A stretch of DNA of 64,000 bases, taken from Pycnopodia helianthoides. Its lineage: Eukaryota > Echinodermata > Asteroidea > Forcipulatida > Asteriidae. The first letter of the stretch is position 1; each line of letters opens with the position of its first letter. The stretch spans positions 5,609,501 to 5,673,500 of the forward strand of contig CM063255.1 of assembly GCA_032158295.1 (NCBI GenBank), given 5' to 3'. A model generated the notes under the pieces. That model saw only the letters and a program-made list of their open reading frames with translations. It did no database searches and was not told the DNA's origin. The position numbers and the translations under genes were made by a program. Shown piece after piece: positions 22,615 through 33,711 of the stretch.

Positions 22615-23045
22615 CCCCACAACCGTCCGGTGGGCCGGACGGTATTTCTGCACGAAGCGACACCACTCGCCCAGAATTATCAATTCCTCTCTCCAACAAG
22701 GTACAGTTCCAGATGAATGGAAACGGGCAATAGTCATCCCCATCCCCAGAACAAACCATTCTTCTGTCCAGAGCTTACGCCCGACTTCCTTAACTGACCA
22801 CTTTGCTAAAATTTGCAGGATCATTCCCCACAAATTGGACCCTTCAAGACATTGCATCAAAATTTGACCCAAATCAAATTGGTGACCGCAAATCGCTTTC
22901 TACAACTCATCGCCTTATCATTATGTTACACCCTTTGTATGCAAACGCAGAAAGGCCTAAGTCATCATCATCTGTTGTGTTCACCGACTACGCAAAAGCC
23001 TATGATCGAATTGACCCAGAACTGTTGCAATCTCTCAGCTGATCA
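22615..23045 (+). pseudogene. LINE reverse-transcriptase fragment
   Basis: Piecewise translation gives GPDGISA, then QGTVPDEWKRAIVIPIP, SLTDHFAKICR, and FTDYAKAYDRIDPELLQSL. The last is reverse-transcriptase motif A (F-x-D-x-x-K-A-[FY]-D), with its first catalytic Asp. Frame changes separate the blocks. The sequence stops at about 23045, before the YADD motif, so the element is truncated. It may belong with the ORF1 remnant at 21650-22250. Confidence 0.75.
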
Positions 23046-23264
23046 ACTTTGGCGGGCGCAGTGACACTATTTCTTGGTTTTGTGATTTTGTTGTCCTCTC
23101 GCCCACAATGTTCAGCCCTGTGACGTCAATTACAGGGCTGCATGTTTTCGCTGCGAATGTTTCGCAGGAGTTGCCCCTCACGAGTGTTGCGAATTGTTCG
23201 TTGCGAATTTGTGACGTCAAAATTCGCTTCGCATTCGAATTCGCAGGAAGTTTGAACCGGGCTT

Positions 23265-23850
23265 TAGCCGTAAAATGAGGTGCATGCTGGTCTAATGACA
23301 ACATTGTTTTTCTTTATAATTACCTCATTTTACTGCTAACGCGCGCTTAAAATTAAAAAGTATTTAATAGCCACAGTGAATGCAGAGTTAAGCAATGGCG
23401 CCCTCTTGCGTCGTGTCTGCTGACCAGCCACCACTGGCACTTATTAATATTTTAACATTAGTAAATTTTGTTTTAAAATGCATGGTTGATTCAGGCCAAT
23501 TGGACGACTCATATTCTCTTGGTTGCTCTGGATTGTCTCCTACCTCCATGGTTACCGGGTCCACTGTGTGTTATTGAACTTGGTATCACCGTGGAAACTA
23601 TTTTATCAAAAGAGCAACACTTTATGTTTAAAGGTGAGTCATTCTTTGGTAATGACCCCCCCCCCACCATTAGAAAGGCTGCAATTTTTCCCCGAAATCA
23701 TACTTGTTTTAAAGATGAATGGTGGAAAAGCATTCTGCAAACTTCTGCAACGTCCCCTTAACATAAATCAATTAAAGAATATCAAACAAATTGAATCTAA
23801 AAGAATCGCACATAAAGGTGACTTTTTGAGATTCAAATTGTTGTGGTGTC
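23265..23850 (+). repeat. Interspersed repeat R2, copy 1
   Basis: The repeat runs from GCCGTAAAATGAGGTGCATG through CAATGGCGCCCTCTTGCGTC, TTCTCTTGGTTGCTCT, CCATGGTTAC, a C-homopolymer near 23658 and GACTTTTTGAGATTCAAA. Other copies are at 26890-27335 (minus), 31400-31720 (minus), 33390-33711 (plus) and 39030-39560 (plus). It is noncoding. The CAATGGCGCC… block resembles the inter-domain coding segment of the lectin genes in this window. Confidence 0.8.
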
Positions 23851-24920
23851 TGTTTGTGAATCGGCAGAGGTACATTTAGTACCCGCTGCCCCCTCGCTAC
23901 GCGTGGATTTATAACATGACAGTAATTGTTTCCTGTTTTCTAAACAAAAAACACTTTATTTAGCTGATTCTTCCAAATGTGACTTTTAATGTATCTTTCT
24001 TGATAATGTTGTCTATAAATCAGCATTACGTCGACAATAACCAAACGATGGCCCTACCTTTAAATTTTTAACGGCTTCTATAGATTCGTCAAAGTGATAA
24101 GCTTTCATCCAGGCTACTGCACGAAAACGATTACATTTTTAGAACGTCAATGAAACTTGATTCAGTAAGATTCATGGGGCGCCTGTTTGCGACTACGACC
24201 ATAAACAAAGTTTGTGACTTCGGTCATTGGTTAAAGCGTTTTCGCCAGTTAAGTTGTGAGGTAGCTGCGTCCGCCAGTGGTATAATTAATTAAAACTAAA
24301 CAAATATTCTTGTCGGGATCCCGATATTATCTCACGTCCATCATGTAGGAACAATTTTGCATGGTACATGCAATTTGTGAATTGTCCGTGGCATACTATC
24401 AATAAACGATATCACACGATCCCAATAAATTTGACCGCCAAAACTGCAATCCGCCAAAATTTCTGAAATGTTTTTATACAGAAAATTACTCCCCGACGGA
24501 AACAGCCTCGGAATGTAAAAATGCTATAAACATTTGTTTTTTGTGTCAACACAAAAATTGTGTAACTTTTTGTAAAATTTTGATTAAGGACCATGGGAAA
24601 TATAGGGAAAACAATTTATTTTTACAAAAATTGGGCATATTAAAATCAATAGGCACTTTGCTGTTGTTTATTGAAGTTGTTTTTATTGACTCATGTATTG
24701 ATTGTAATAAAATTAGGAATACTTTCATGAAAAATGGCCTTGAACTTATGGAAAATAAAGAAAAGTACATAATTGTCAGAGAATGAATTCATAAATATAG
24801 CAATAAATTAAGGACAAAAATATGATTGAGTCATCCTGAAAGCCTACGTGATTATCAAGTTCATACCAAGTTCAATCCTGCAGAGAATATTAAATATATT
24901 TTGAAAACTCTTAAAGTTGA
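23851..24920. other. Intergenic sequence without recognised features
   Basis: AT-rich DNA. The short frames (for example 24541-24786) are Lys/Asn/Phe-rich and look like chance ORFs. Confidence 0.4.
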
Positions 24921-25660
24921 GAAAATTACACTAAACTAAAGACCATATCAATAAAACAAGTCCGATCAAAATCTGAACAAAATCTCTGAGGGAACATAAA
25001 GCATTACTTTGTTGCGTTTCACTATTACAGATGACCACCCAGTTTGCTGAATTTTTAACAGTTTGGTTCAGAGTCTGTCTTTAACAAAATGATTTGGTGA
25101 GGATGATTTTACTTATTCCCAAACCAATGCTATGTTATCCCTTTAAACGAAACACAAACTTTCAGTTCAATATCTACTAACCTTGATGCAACAGGAATTG
25201 GCAGCCGTGCCTTTATAATTTCAGGACTGAAATTGTTTCCTTTGATAACAAACTACCAACCTTCCTGGTAATAAACCATACACACACACACGCACACCCA
25301 GAAAATTGAGAAAATTACACTAAATTAAAGACCATATCAATAAAGCAAGTCCGATCAAAATCTGAACAAAATCTCTGAGGGAACATAAAGCATTACTTTG
25401 TTGCATTTCACTATTACAGATGACCACCCAGTTTGCTGAATTTTTAACAGTTTGGTTCAGAGTCTGTCTCTAACAAAATGATTTGGTGAGGACGATTTTA
25501 CTTATTCCAAAACCAATGCTATGTTATCCCTTTAAACGAAACACAAACTTTCAGTTCAATATCTACAACAGGAATTGGCAGCCGTGCCTTTATAATTTCA
25601 GGACTGAAATTGTTTCCTTTGATAACAAACTACCAACCTTCCTGGTAATAAACCATACAC
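24921..25660 (+). repeat. Tandem duplication, two ~360 bp units, each ending in CA repeats
   Basis: The units at about 24921-25290 and 25301-25690 share nearly all bases, from AAAATTACACTAAA through CTCTGAGGGAACATAAAGC to AATAAACCATACACAC. The second unit ends in a longer CA run (25650-25692). A 15 bp deletion near 25565 distinguishes unit 2. It is noncoding. Confidence 0.85.
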
Positions 25661-25849
25661 ACATACACACGCACACACACACACACACACAAACATTTCA
25701 GAAAACGTCAACAGCAGTAATGCGGTCAACTTATTTACACAATAGTATTATGGCAATAATGATAATTATTACTATCACATGCACCGCACTCGGTCCAAGC
25801 AATTGAAGAAGAAGAAAAAGCTGCAAGAGCTGCTGCCATTCTATTTTGA

Positions 25850-25998
25850 TGGATTGCACATAACGTCATTGACCACATCTTTGATGCAAAACAATGAAAA
25901 CGTGCACGCGGGTACGCGCTGCACACAACTCTCAGCCGGTGATAGCCTTTCACGAGTGCACATTTCATCAAAGATGGCGGCCAATGCAAGGGGTCTAT
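25850..25998 (+). mobile_element. Family P1 inverted-repeat element, copy 2
   Basis: The stretch runs from GATTGCACATAACGTCATTG to AAGATGGCGGCCAATGCAAG, with an ATCTTTGATG / CATCAAAGAT inverted pair inside. It is the same unit as at 12628, 38335, 49525 and 59850. Confidence 0.7.
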
Positions 25999-26204
25999 TG
26001 GTGTTGTACTTTTTTCTGCGTCTTTTTATTGTTCCTAAACCTTCTCTCGCAATTTTTTTGCATAAAAGTAACGGTCGTACGGACTTGAAACTCAAATTCC
26101 TTGACCTTGTATAGAGGAGATCGCAACTTTTTTGGCATGATGACGGCATCAATGACGTCATAACATAAAGCATGTATGTAAGCAGTCAATGTTCTGCTTG
26201 CAGC

Positions 26205-26425
26205 TCGATTTCTAATTCACAAAGCTGTTACCGTAAGAAAGAGTAATGCTTGCTAACCCGCGGTTAGCACACGGTTGACGTAACAATCCAAATCCACATT
26301 GAACGTTTTTTGCTAAAAACTTGTTGAGAAATCATTATGAAAAACGTTTGCTATAACGGGCATTTTTCTGCTACAGTAAGCACGATCAATGTTTTTACCA
26401 GTAAACAGCTTTATGAAATGAGCTG
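26205..26425. mobile_element. ~220 bp foldback element (AAAGCTGTTACCGTAAG ends)
   Basis: The left end CACAAAGCTGTTACCGTAAG and the right end CAGTAAACAGCTTTATGAAA are imperfect inverted repeats. The outer consensus is like that of the 13467-13663 element (…TTTCATARAGCTG…). It is noncoding. Confidence 0.55.
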
Positions 26426-26667
26426 CGGGTCATGAGTTACGTCACACACAATGTTTCTATTTCGGGGCTGCGAAAAAATGCCCCTACACAAGGTACTTTT
26501 GTTATGAGTTTAAAATTCGTAAATAGATATCATGAAAGACTCTTACGTCATACAAGAAGTGACTGGCTTCTAGCCGTACGCCAGTATTACTTTCTAACAT
26601 GCTATGCTATGCCTGTTTTGAACTATCGACGTATGTTTTTCGAACTTCTCTAGCACGAGAAAAGCTA

Positions 26668-26818
26668 AAGTTACATTGGGTTTAAAATCCTTGGGAGGTT
26701 TTGGGTGTTGAGAAAGTGTTCTTCGCCTTGCGGTTCACTTACTGGAAAGGTTACACTGGGTTTAAAATCCTTGGGAGAGAAAGTTGGTGTTGAGAAAGTG
26801 TCCTTCGCCTTGCAGCTA
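26668..26818 (+). repeat. Two ~80 bp tandem units
   Basis: The strings GGGTTTAAAATCCTTGGGAG and GTGTTGAGAAAGTG…CTTCGCCTTGC occur twice in order, at 26680-26742 and 26758-26815. It is a local duplication with no recognised function. Confidence 0.75.
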
Positions 26819-26872
26819 AACCTACGCACCGTGCTGTTGAGGAAAATTATAATTGACAGCACAATGCAATTC

Positions 26873-27335
26873 GTCGGACCACACAGTAGAATCTATTGAT
26901 TGGCGTCCTGCCTCTGGCTGCATCATTCACAAAGTGGACACCGCGGAAATTTGAATCTCAAAAAGTCGCCTTTACGTGATCTTTGGATTGATTTCTAATT
27001 AACGGGGCACAGCAGACGGGATAGTTTAGCAAAATGCTAACTACAATTCATCTTTGTAAAAAGTCGTCTTTCGGATAAAAGTTCCACCTTACAGTGGGGG
27101 GGGGGGGTCATTACCAAAGAATTACCCTATACCTTTAGTCATCAAGTGTTGCACTTTTTAAGAACTAGCTTCCACTGTGACATCAAGATCAATAACACAC
27201 AGTGGATGCTGTAACTATGGAGACAGGAAACATTCAAGAGCAACCAAGAGAATATGAGTCGTCCAATTTGCCTGACTCAACCATGCATATTGAAACAAAA
27301 TTATCTCATGTTAGAGTTTGTAATAAGTGCTAGGA
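26873..27335 (-). repeat. Interspersed repeat R2, copy 2 (truncated by a minisatellite)
   Basis: This matches R2 in reverse: CTCAAAAAGTCGCCTTTACG, a G-homopolymer at about 27098, GGTCATTACCAAAGAATTAC, GGAGACAGGAAACATTC, ending at GTAATAAGTGCTAGGAGTGGC. It breaks off just before the CAATGGCGCC block, where the GATC-rich minisatellite begins. A ~75 bp insertion near 26895 separates it from flank shared with the 39.5 kb copy. Confidence 0.75.
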
Positions 27336-27359
27336 GTGGCATCGATGTATGCGAATCGG

Positions 27360-27655
27360 TCTTAAATCGCTCTTTTTCAACCGCTCTTTTTCAATCACTC
27401 TTTTTCGATCGCTCTTTTTCAACCGCTCTTTTTCAATCGCTCTTTTGCAATCGCTATTTTCTAATCGCTCCTTTTTCTTAGATCGATCGGTGGAAAAGAG
27501 CGATCGATCAATGGAAAGGAGCAATGGATCGATGGAACGACCGATCGATCGATGGAACGACCGATCGATCGATGGAACGACCGATCGATCGAGGGAAAGA
27601 CCGATCGATCGATGCAAAAGAACAATTGATCGATGCAAAAGAACGATCGATGTGT
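27360..27655. repeat. Minisatellites: CGCTCTTTTTCAA units and GATCGATCGATGGAACGACC units
   Basis: From 27365 to 27475, ~15-19 bp units of the type CGCTCTTTTTCAA repeat. From 27483 to 27650, ~19 bp units GATCGATCGATGGAACGACC repeat with decay at the right. The two halves are partly reverse complements. Long open frames over this stretch are products of the repeat, not genes. Confidence 0.85.
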
Positions 27656-27659
27656 TGAT

Positions 27660-28060
27660 CGGATTATTTGCCAGTTTGGCGTTCCATGTGTTCAAGGGGT
27701 CTCATGACCTCTGGCGGACGCGGAACGCATCTCTCCAAAGTGTGCGTCAACCATTTCCACAATTTTTTATTTCTGTATTTATTTGTATTAATTTTTTTTT
27801 CAGGGGGAGGGGGGGGGGGCCTAGCAATTCCTTTTTGTTTTGGGGCTGTCGGGGGTGTTTATTTGTATGTTTTATTTGTTTTTATTTTGGTTGTGATGTT
27901 TGTCTGTTTGCATGTCTGGTTTTTTTTTCTCTCTTTTTTTCCAGGTTTTACATAAAAATGTACAAGTAGAGATTCTGTTAACGTTTTTTTCCAAATAGAT
28001 GACCAGGGTAAATAAAGGGTGATAAATGCAATCCTGGAAGACGAACCTTTGAGTCTCATT
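27660..28060. other. Intergenic, T/G-rich; no feature recognised
   Basis: The stretch contains homopolymer G and T runs (27795-27820, 27910-27940). No coding or repeat call is supportable. Confidence 0.4.
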
Positions 28061-29223
28061 TTAAGTTTTCGTGTTGCCATTTGTAAGGGTATTTTGCGGC
28101 CTTTTTGTATTTTATACTATTGCAAATTTCGATATTCATGAGCAAACGTGTGATGTCATTTCAGGCAGAAATCGCAATGTTGCAATCAGTTTATGCAAAT
28201 AAAAACCGACAGAATTTAGGATACTTTTGATGTCGTCAGTTTTAATTTATTTAGTGATTTGTTATTGTGTCAGTTCATTGCAGTAGGCCAGAGCGCAAAC
28301 TTTTATCACAAATTCTGCTAACAAGCAAACTTTGTGGTTCACAATTGCATTTTTTTTTCAACAGAAGTAAAACAAGTGTCTCCCTGGAATGGCATCACTG
28401 CGAAAGCGCCCTCAGTTGTCCAGATAAGAGAGGACAATTAAAAACGTTTACGGAAATTCACTTTTAATGAAATTAACCAAAAGTGGATATCAATAAGTTT
28501 TCATACACAGAAGGGGATTAGAATGCAGCTCAAAATAAATTCCTCCGAAATGTTTACTTCAAGGTCACCTTAAAGTTTAAGAACAACAGTGCCTACTTTT
28601 TTTGTTCGTAAAATAAACCTTCTCGATGAGTAAAAGGTGTACTTGACAGAAAACAAGTGATACAGTTTCTGTTTATTAATATAGATATGATTAATTTTCT
28701 CTCGGAATCATTCATTGGTTCCTTGTCTTAAAGATCAACGTCAAAAGAGATCCATGTCACAATCAAGCTCTATATAGTATACCTTTGATAAGTTTTAACT
28801 AAACGAACTTCACTTACACATCTTCCTTCACCTCGTCCCCAGACCTCAAGAGCAAACAATTTTGATTTCAATTGAAAGAAAATTTTGTGTTTGTCCTCTC
28901 CAAGATTCCGTCAAAAGTCCAATTGGTTAATTTGTTTAAATTTGCTGAAAGACTATTAATAATGTTTTTGTTTTTTTCTTCAAACGAAATTGAAAGTTTG
29001 GTTTGTTTTTCGCTCAAAGTCTAAACTGAAAATGTAAACTACTTTGCTGAAAACAAAAGTACAACAACAATAATAATCACTTTAAGTTATAAAGAAGTCC
29101 CAACTTTGGGCCATGAATCTGTGAGTAAAAATTCCATGATCGGCATGATCCATGTTTCTAGCACTTGGGCGTCATTTCTTTGTTTTGACTCATTGTGATT
29201 TAACAACAGTGTGTTGATTGCAA

Positions 29224-29940
29224 TTATCTCTCGCCGTAAACACACGTAAATGGTTTCTTGGACTTCACAAACTGGGTGTGGTCGGCCTCGTAGCGGGTGC
29301 CATTGTTGAGTTGGCAAATTCGCTCCCCTGTCCCAAAATGCTGCACATTGAAGGAGCGACATCTTGGGTCGTAGTCGCACTCCGTGGCGCATGCACGGAC
29401 GTTGCTGGTTGGTATCTCTCGTAAGGTGTGGCCGGTCAGACACGATGCAAGGAGGCGCCATTGCTTCATCTTGGCCTGTGTTGCTACCTTGCCTTTGCAG
29501 ATAACGTGATTTTTAGTAGAGCATGCATCATCATTCCACATACCACCATTTGAGGATACAATCTCAGCACAGTTTTCTCTAGTTCCGCCATTTGGCTCAA
29601 CATCCGTGATCCAGTTCATATACCCGCCGTTATTTGAAGGGCAGTTCCACTGCCCTTCAATCTCTAAATCATTGTAACTAATCCAAACGTTATCGCTGGT
29701 TTTACTCACTATATAGTTATTTTCCTCCGATGATGAAGGTGCAGCCATCTTCCCTCCCATCTCCTGACATATCATTTTCCCTTCATGCCAAGTCAATGTC
29801 TCTTTAAGAAGTTTGTAGCATGATCCGCCCCATGACTCCCAGCCGGATGGACACAACATCTGAGGCTTACACGAATGAGCAAAACTCATACCAATGGTGA
29901 AGAGAATCAACAACACAGAAGGCAAACAAAATCCTCCCAT
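29224..29940 (-). CDS. Secreted C-type lectin with PAN/apple domain, copy A
   Basis: A 238-residue intronless ORF. Residues 1-21 are a signal peptide (LPSVLLILFTIGMS core). A long-form C-type lectin domain spans about 30-149, with WGGSCYKLL, EPN (115-117) and WND (135-137). EPN plus WND is the calcium-dependent mannose-type sugar-binding signature. A PAN/apple domain (about 167-233) follows: SCLTGHTLREIPTSNVRAC, ECDYDPRCRSFN, CQLNNGTRY, KPFTC. NGT is an N-glycosylation site. Most sister copies have two extra Cys at 89 and 100; here residue 89 is Tyr, so Cys100 may be unpaired. The ATG opens the same MGGFCLP start seen in other copies. It lies head-to-head with copy B. A role in innate immune recognition is inference. 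Confidence 0.92.
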   Translation of the reverse strand: MGGFCLPSVLLILFTIGMSFAHSCKPQMLCPSGWESWGGSCYKLLKETLTWHEGKMICQEMGGKMAAPSSSEENNYIVSKTSDNVWISYNDLEIEGQWNCPSNNGGYMNWITDVEPNGGTRENCAEIVSSNGGMWNDDACSTKNHVICKGKVATQAKMKQWRLLASCLTGHTLREIPTSNVRACATECDYDPRCRSFNVQHFGTGERICQLNNGTRYEADHTQFVKSKKPFTCVYGER

Positions 29941-30016
29941 TGTTTGAAGAGAGGCAGCAGTCTTTCGGAATCTTTCTCCGGGTTGTGGATTGACAAGTTT
30001 TTTTTAAAGCACTGTG

Positions 30017-30125
30017 GCACACCGATCGGTGGCTTGATAAAGCAGCTCACACCACTTTAATACTGTATCTAAAACTTGTAAAGTTTAAACGATATCTCTT
30101 GATCTGTTCTTCCTCCGTGGTTGTT
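30017..30125 (-). promoter_or_regulatory. Conserved proximal upstream block of lectin gene A
   Basis: This block (TTTACAAG…AGATACAGTATTAAAGTGG, GAGCTG, GCCACCGATCGG in gene direction) lies about 75-185 bp upstream of the ATG. It recurs upstream of copies B to F at similar distance. Conservation suggests a shared promoter/5' UTR, but it could simply be duplicated sequence. No canonical TATA box is visible. Confidence 0.45.
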
Positions 30126-30724
30126 GCTTTTACAGCAAAGCATTGTATGAAAACATCAGAGGGTAGAACTCAGTTTGGCTCTGATGCAGTCGAGGTTCAA
30201 TTTTGGTCCGAAAGCCCAGTGTGGAGTATTGTGTGTGTGGTCGGCTTACAAACCTCCGTACTATAACGAGTTCCTTGTTTGTCTCACTTAATTGATTGGG
30301 GAAAAAATCTGACAATTCAATGCTGACCAATCAGCGACTGCCACTGGTTTTCACGGAGTGCAAGTAATTACAGCCATAGAAAGAAGAAAAGGGAACAGGA
30401 TGGCTGAGATTAAATCAGAAACACGGTCTTTGCTGCGAAGGATTGACAGAAGAGAGAGACTGACAATACATTCCATTGTGACGCACGCTTTTAATACACA
30501 ACCTTGTCCATCGGTCGCTGTAGGCCTAATAACGTTCTAGATTAATTTCTAACCGGTAAATATCTCTATGGAAAAATGTAATAAAAAAATCACCAAGTCT
30601 TGAATTCAATCAATACTGTTTACATTGCTGGTGGCCGAATTTAGTTGTTTACGTCAAACAGTTTTCACCGCGCTACCTTGTATAGGTGAAGCAATTGCAA
30701 ACAGTAACCCTTAAATGATTAACG

Positions 30725-31118
30725 TTAAAGGAACATTACAGAATTGGTTTTGCTAACAAAACAGTTGCTGGCAGTGTAAGCACTTTATGTAATCCACCAT
30801 ATACATAAAACTGACAAACCTGTAGAAGTTTGAGATCGATCGGCCATCTGGGTCACGAGAAAATAGTGAAAAACCGATTACACATTTTGCATGAAATCAT
30901 ATAGATTCAACAAATGAGTAGAACGCTCACTGAGCGATAAACTCCAATCGGAAAATTAGTTTATTAATTTCTCATCAAATATGGCATTTCAGACAGAAAT
31001 ATTTCAAGGGATGTTTTCTACTATCATCATCATTAGACAGTGTAAGTTTTATGTAAATCTGTGATCAAAAGTATATTTTACAAGTTTTTTTCTTACCAAT
31101 TCTGTAATGTTCCTTTAA
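30725..31118 (+). mobile_element. M1 miniature element inserted at TTAA in the left palindrome arm
   Basis: The element is 386 bp (30729-31114), with TTAA on both sides and termini AGGAACATTACAGAATTGG / CCAATTCTGTAATGTTCCT. The right palindrome arm lacks it: at about 34475-34490 the flanks AACG and TAGCCTC lie together as CTAACGTAAATAGCCTC in reverse complement, the near-intact empty site. Confidence 0.85.
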
Positions 31119-31399
31119 TAGCCTCTGATGGTAAACAAATACAATATAAATGTGATATGCATTTGTCAGTTTTGTTTTGGTTGTGAGGGGTGGGTAAGGT
31201 ATACACATTCAAGCCGGTGACGTATAACAAAAGTTGCCTTTACGCAACCTTTGGAGATTCAAACATTTCGACATTCTTTTGTTGACTTTTTATTAACGGA
31301 GGCTCGGTAATGCAAACGTAATAAGTTCTCAGAATGCCTACCATTGTTCAACCTTTATAGCAAATAAGCTTTTGGGTATATTTTGTTATCCTCTTTTTT

Positions 31400-31720
31400 A
31401 ATGGGGGTGGGGGGGAGATATATTACTTAAGAATGACCCTACCTTTAAATATCAAGTGTTGCACTTTCAATGAAATAGTTTCCATGTTGACATCAGATTC
31501 AATTATACACAGTGTACTGTAACCATGGAGACAGGAAACGTTCGAGAGCAACCAAGACAATAGAGTCTTCCATTTTACCCGACTCGATCATGCGTTACAG
31601 TTTGTAAAAAAATCGCCAGTAGTGGCCGGTCGGACTCGACGCAAGAGGGCGACATTGCTAAACTCCGCAGTCGCGCGAGTTAGCCGTAAAATAAGGTTCA
31701 AAATAAAGGTTGCCATTATC
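31400..31720 (-). repeat. Interspersed repeat R2, copy 3
   Basis: In reverse, it has GGTAGGGTCATTC, GTGCAACACTTG, GGAGACAGGAAACGTTC and TTGCTCTC. It then has GTGGCCGGTCGGACTCGACG followed by CAAGAGGGCGACATTGC, which is R2's CAATGGCGCC block. It ends at TTAGCCGTAAAATAAGG. It pairs with copy 4 in the palindrome. Confidence 0.75.
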
Positions 31721-33389
31721 TATATAAACCTTAAACTACTCTGTTCGCTATTACATCGTATATGCGTTCTGTAATGCTGTGTTTTTGACAGTATGGAAAA
31801 AATGTGAATTGAATTGAATTGAATTGATCTAGACCAGCGTGCACATTATTTTATGGTCAACGCGCGCGTAAAATGTTTGACCTTCGTTCCTTTACTGTAC
31901 TTAAATCTTCTGACGTGTCTTTTCTTTACGAGTGTAAACCAGCTGGGGAAGATAACTCCTTTATTCCTATAAAGGGTTATACGTGAACTTTTGTTTTAGG
32001 CCAAACATACGAGGGACCATTGTTTGAACCCCCTGGTTGTTATGTAACGTCAGGTATTTGGGCTAATGGGTGTTCTGGGTTTTGTGCAGCGCCGTATAGA
32101 ACCAAATGAATGCTGTCCAGAGGTTGAGATTTGCGTTGTGGGTGCTGAGGAGAGTACTGTTTTGGGTGGGTGTGAACCAGCGGACAGATAATAAGCCAGC
32201 GTGGAGGCTGTCGTATCAACCCGTAGCTCAGGTAGTGGTCCGGCGGTTGTTTGAGGCCCTCCAGCAACGTAAATCCTCCCGGGAATCTCGGACTTGTGGA
32301 TAAGCGGTGTCGAAGCCAAAGGCATTGAGTTCTCGTGACGCTAACCTTACTGGGTCAAACCGTCCCGGGGTGTGGTCAGGATCACCGAAAATCCAGCGGG
32401 GCGACTCATGTGGGTTCTACCGATGGTGACGGTTGGATGCGGGTCTACTTTTCTGCTGGGTTCTCTCGGCGGGATACAAACAGAGTCTACGTAACGACGA
32501 GCAGCTACACACACGTTTTCCGTTCTTTTGTTTGGGCTGTCTGTCAGTATTGGTTTGAGTGGAGTGACGCAATGGTCCGCTCTGCGACAACGAGTCTACA
32601 GAAACTCACACGTCGGAGCTCCCCTCTGGCCATTAACACCCCCCCCCCCTTACTGGTGCCTATTCCACTATTTAGACAATCATGAAAAGAAATAGTCCAT
32701 ATTTTGTACGCTATGCGAGAGGTCTATCGACCACTAGCAAACGCGGAACGATACCTCTGCAAATGTTTCTACCGTTTTGGGGGTCGATTCCTTTGTGTAC
32801 ATTTTGACACCCAAAATGTAAAGGCACGGCGCGTCGTGCAAGGGATCAATCGGCTGACTTGCTGGGGGAATTGGTAACATTTGAATACTCTTTACAATTC
32901 ATCTATTCCAACCCCTACTTGCGCGGTGGAAAATCAAACGACAACCCTCGATTCCCCCAAAATGGTGATTATCGCTTCATCATGTCATGAGACAACATCG
33001 TTGTCACGAAAAAGCCAACACTCCCCAAACCCTTGCGCGTACTCGAAAATTTTTGGGACCACTTTGGTCCAACATACAATGCTTTTAACGCACGAAAGAG
33101 ACAACCTCTCGCACTTTAACGGGTCCCAATGTTCGATACGCGCGAGTTTTGTATAGTCTATATAAAGCTTTAGAAAACTACAAACGACCTACCGCCGAGT
33201 TCTGCGCTTTCGATTGCCATTCTTTGCTTTCTGCGCAAGCACCGAGTTTCTGCGTTAGCTGGGTAAGCGAAGAATGCCTAGTAACGTGGAATACGAACGC
33301 GCACGCGCAACAGTTCCCTGCTAACCATAGAGCAATATATATAGCTCTATGCTGCTAACCCGTAAATTACGCTTAAAGTAAGCGCGGAA
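31721..33389. other. Centre of the palindrome; unrecognised sequence plus one repeat
   Basis: About 1.7 kb of more GC-balanced DNA. Frames at 32106-32303 and 32335-32685 are Arg-rich and have no family signature that I recognise. The stretch 32805-33035 is an interspersed repeat whose reverse complement lies at 52485-52720 (shared: AATACTCTTTACAATTCA-like flank, GACAACCCTCGATTCCCCCA, TCATCATGTCATGAG). Confidence 0.5.
32805..33035 (+). repeat. Interspersed repeat shared with 52485-52720
   Basis: Starts near GTCGTGCAAGGGATCAATCG and ends near CCCCAAACCCTTGCG. The 52 kb copy is inverted and about as long. It is noncoding. Confidence 0.7.
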
Positions 33390-33711
33390 GTCTTGGAATG
33401 AGGTACATGCTGGTATAGATAATGATAACCGTTTTCATATTTATGTTGCACCTTATTTTGCGGCTAACGCTTGCGTAAAAGTGATTCGCGACTGCCGAGC
33501 TTAACAATGGCGCCCTTTTGCGTCGTGTCTGACCCGGCCACCGCTGGCCCTTTTTACAATCTGTCGTGCATGATTCAGTCGGGGAAAATATAAGACTCTA
33601 TTCTCTTGGTTGCTCTCGAATGTTTCCTGTCTCCATGGTTACAGTCCACTGTGTGTCGATGAACTTGATGTCACCATGGAAACTATTATAACTGGCAACA
33701 CGTAATGTTAA
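33390..33711 (+). repeat. Interspersed repeat R2, copy 4
   Basis: It has AATGAGGTACATGCTGG, CAATGGCGCCCTTTTGCGTC, TGTCTGACCCGGCCACC, CTCTTGGTTGCTCTCG, CCATGGTTACAGTCC and GGAAACTATT. It is broken at its TTAA by the element at 33712-34099; R2-like sequence resumes after it (AGGTATGGTCCTTCTT). Confidence 0.8.

Larger units (their letters stand above)
28060..31720 (-). repeat. Left arm of a large imperfect palindrome containing lectin gene A
   Basis: This arm is the reverse complement of 33390-38310. Matched blocks in order are: 28085-28240 with 38110-38280; 28840-28960 with 37400-37510; gene A with gene B (29940 paired to 36022); 30130-30700 with 34500-35070; 31150-31300 with 34260-34400; and R2 at 31400-31720 with R2 at 33390-33711. 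The length differences are explained mostly by discrete insertions. Confidence 0.75.

Noticed and set aside
27349..27969. 206-codon plus frame and overlapping minus frames rich in RSIDR/FNRSF
   Set aside because: They cover the GATC-rich and CTCTTTTTCAA minisatellites; the peptide periodicity follows the DNA repeat, and the rest is homopolymer-rich.
32106..32685. Possible gene in the palindrome centre (Arg-rich frames of 65 and 116 codons)
   Set aside because: There is no domain, splice context or second copy; too little to call coding.
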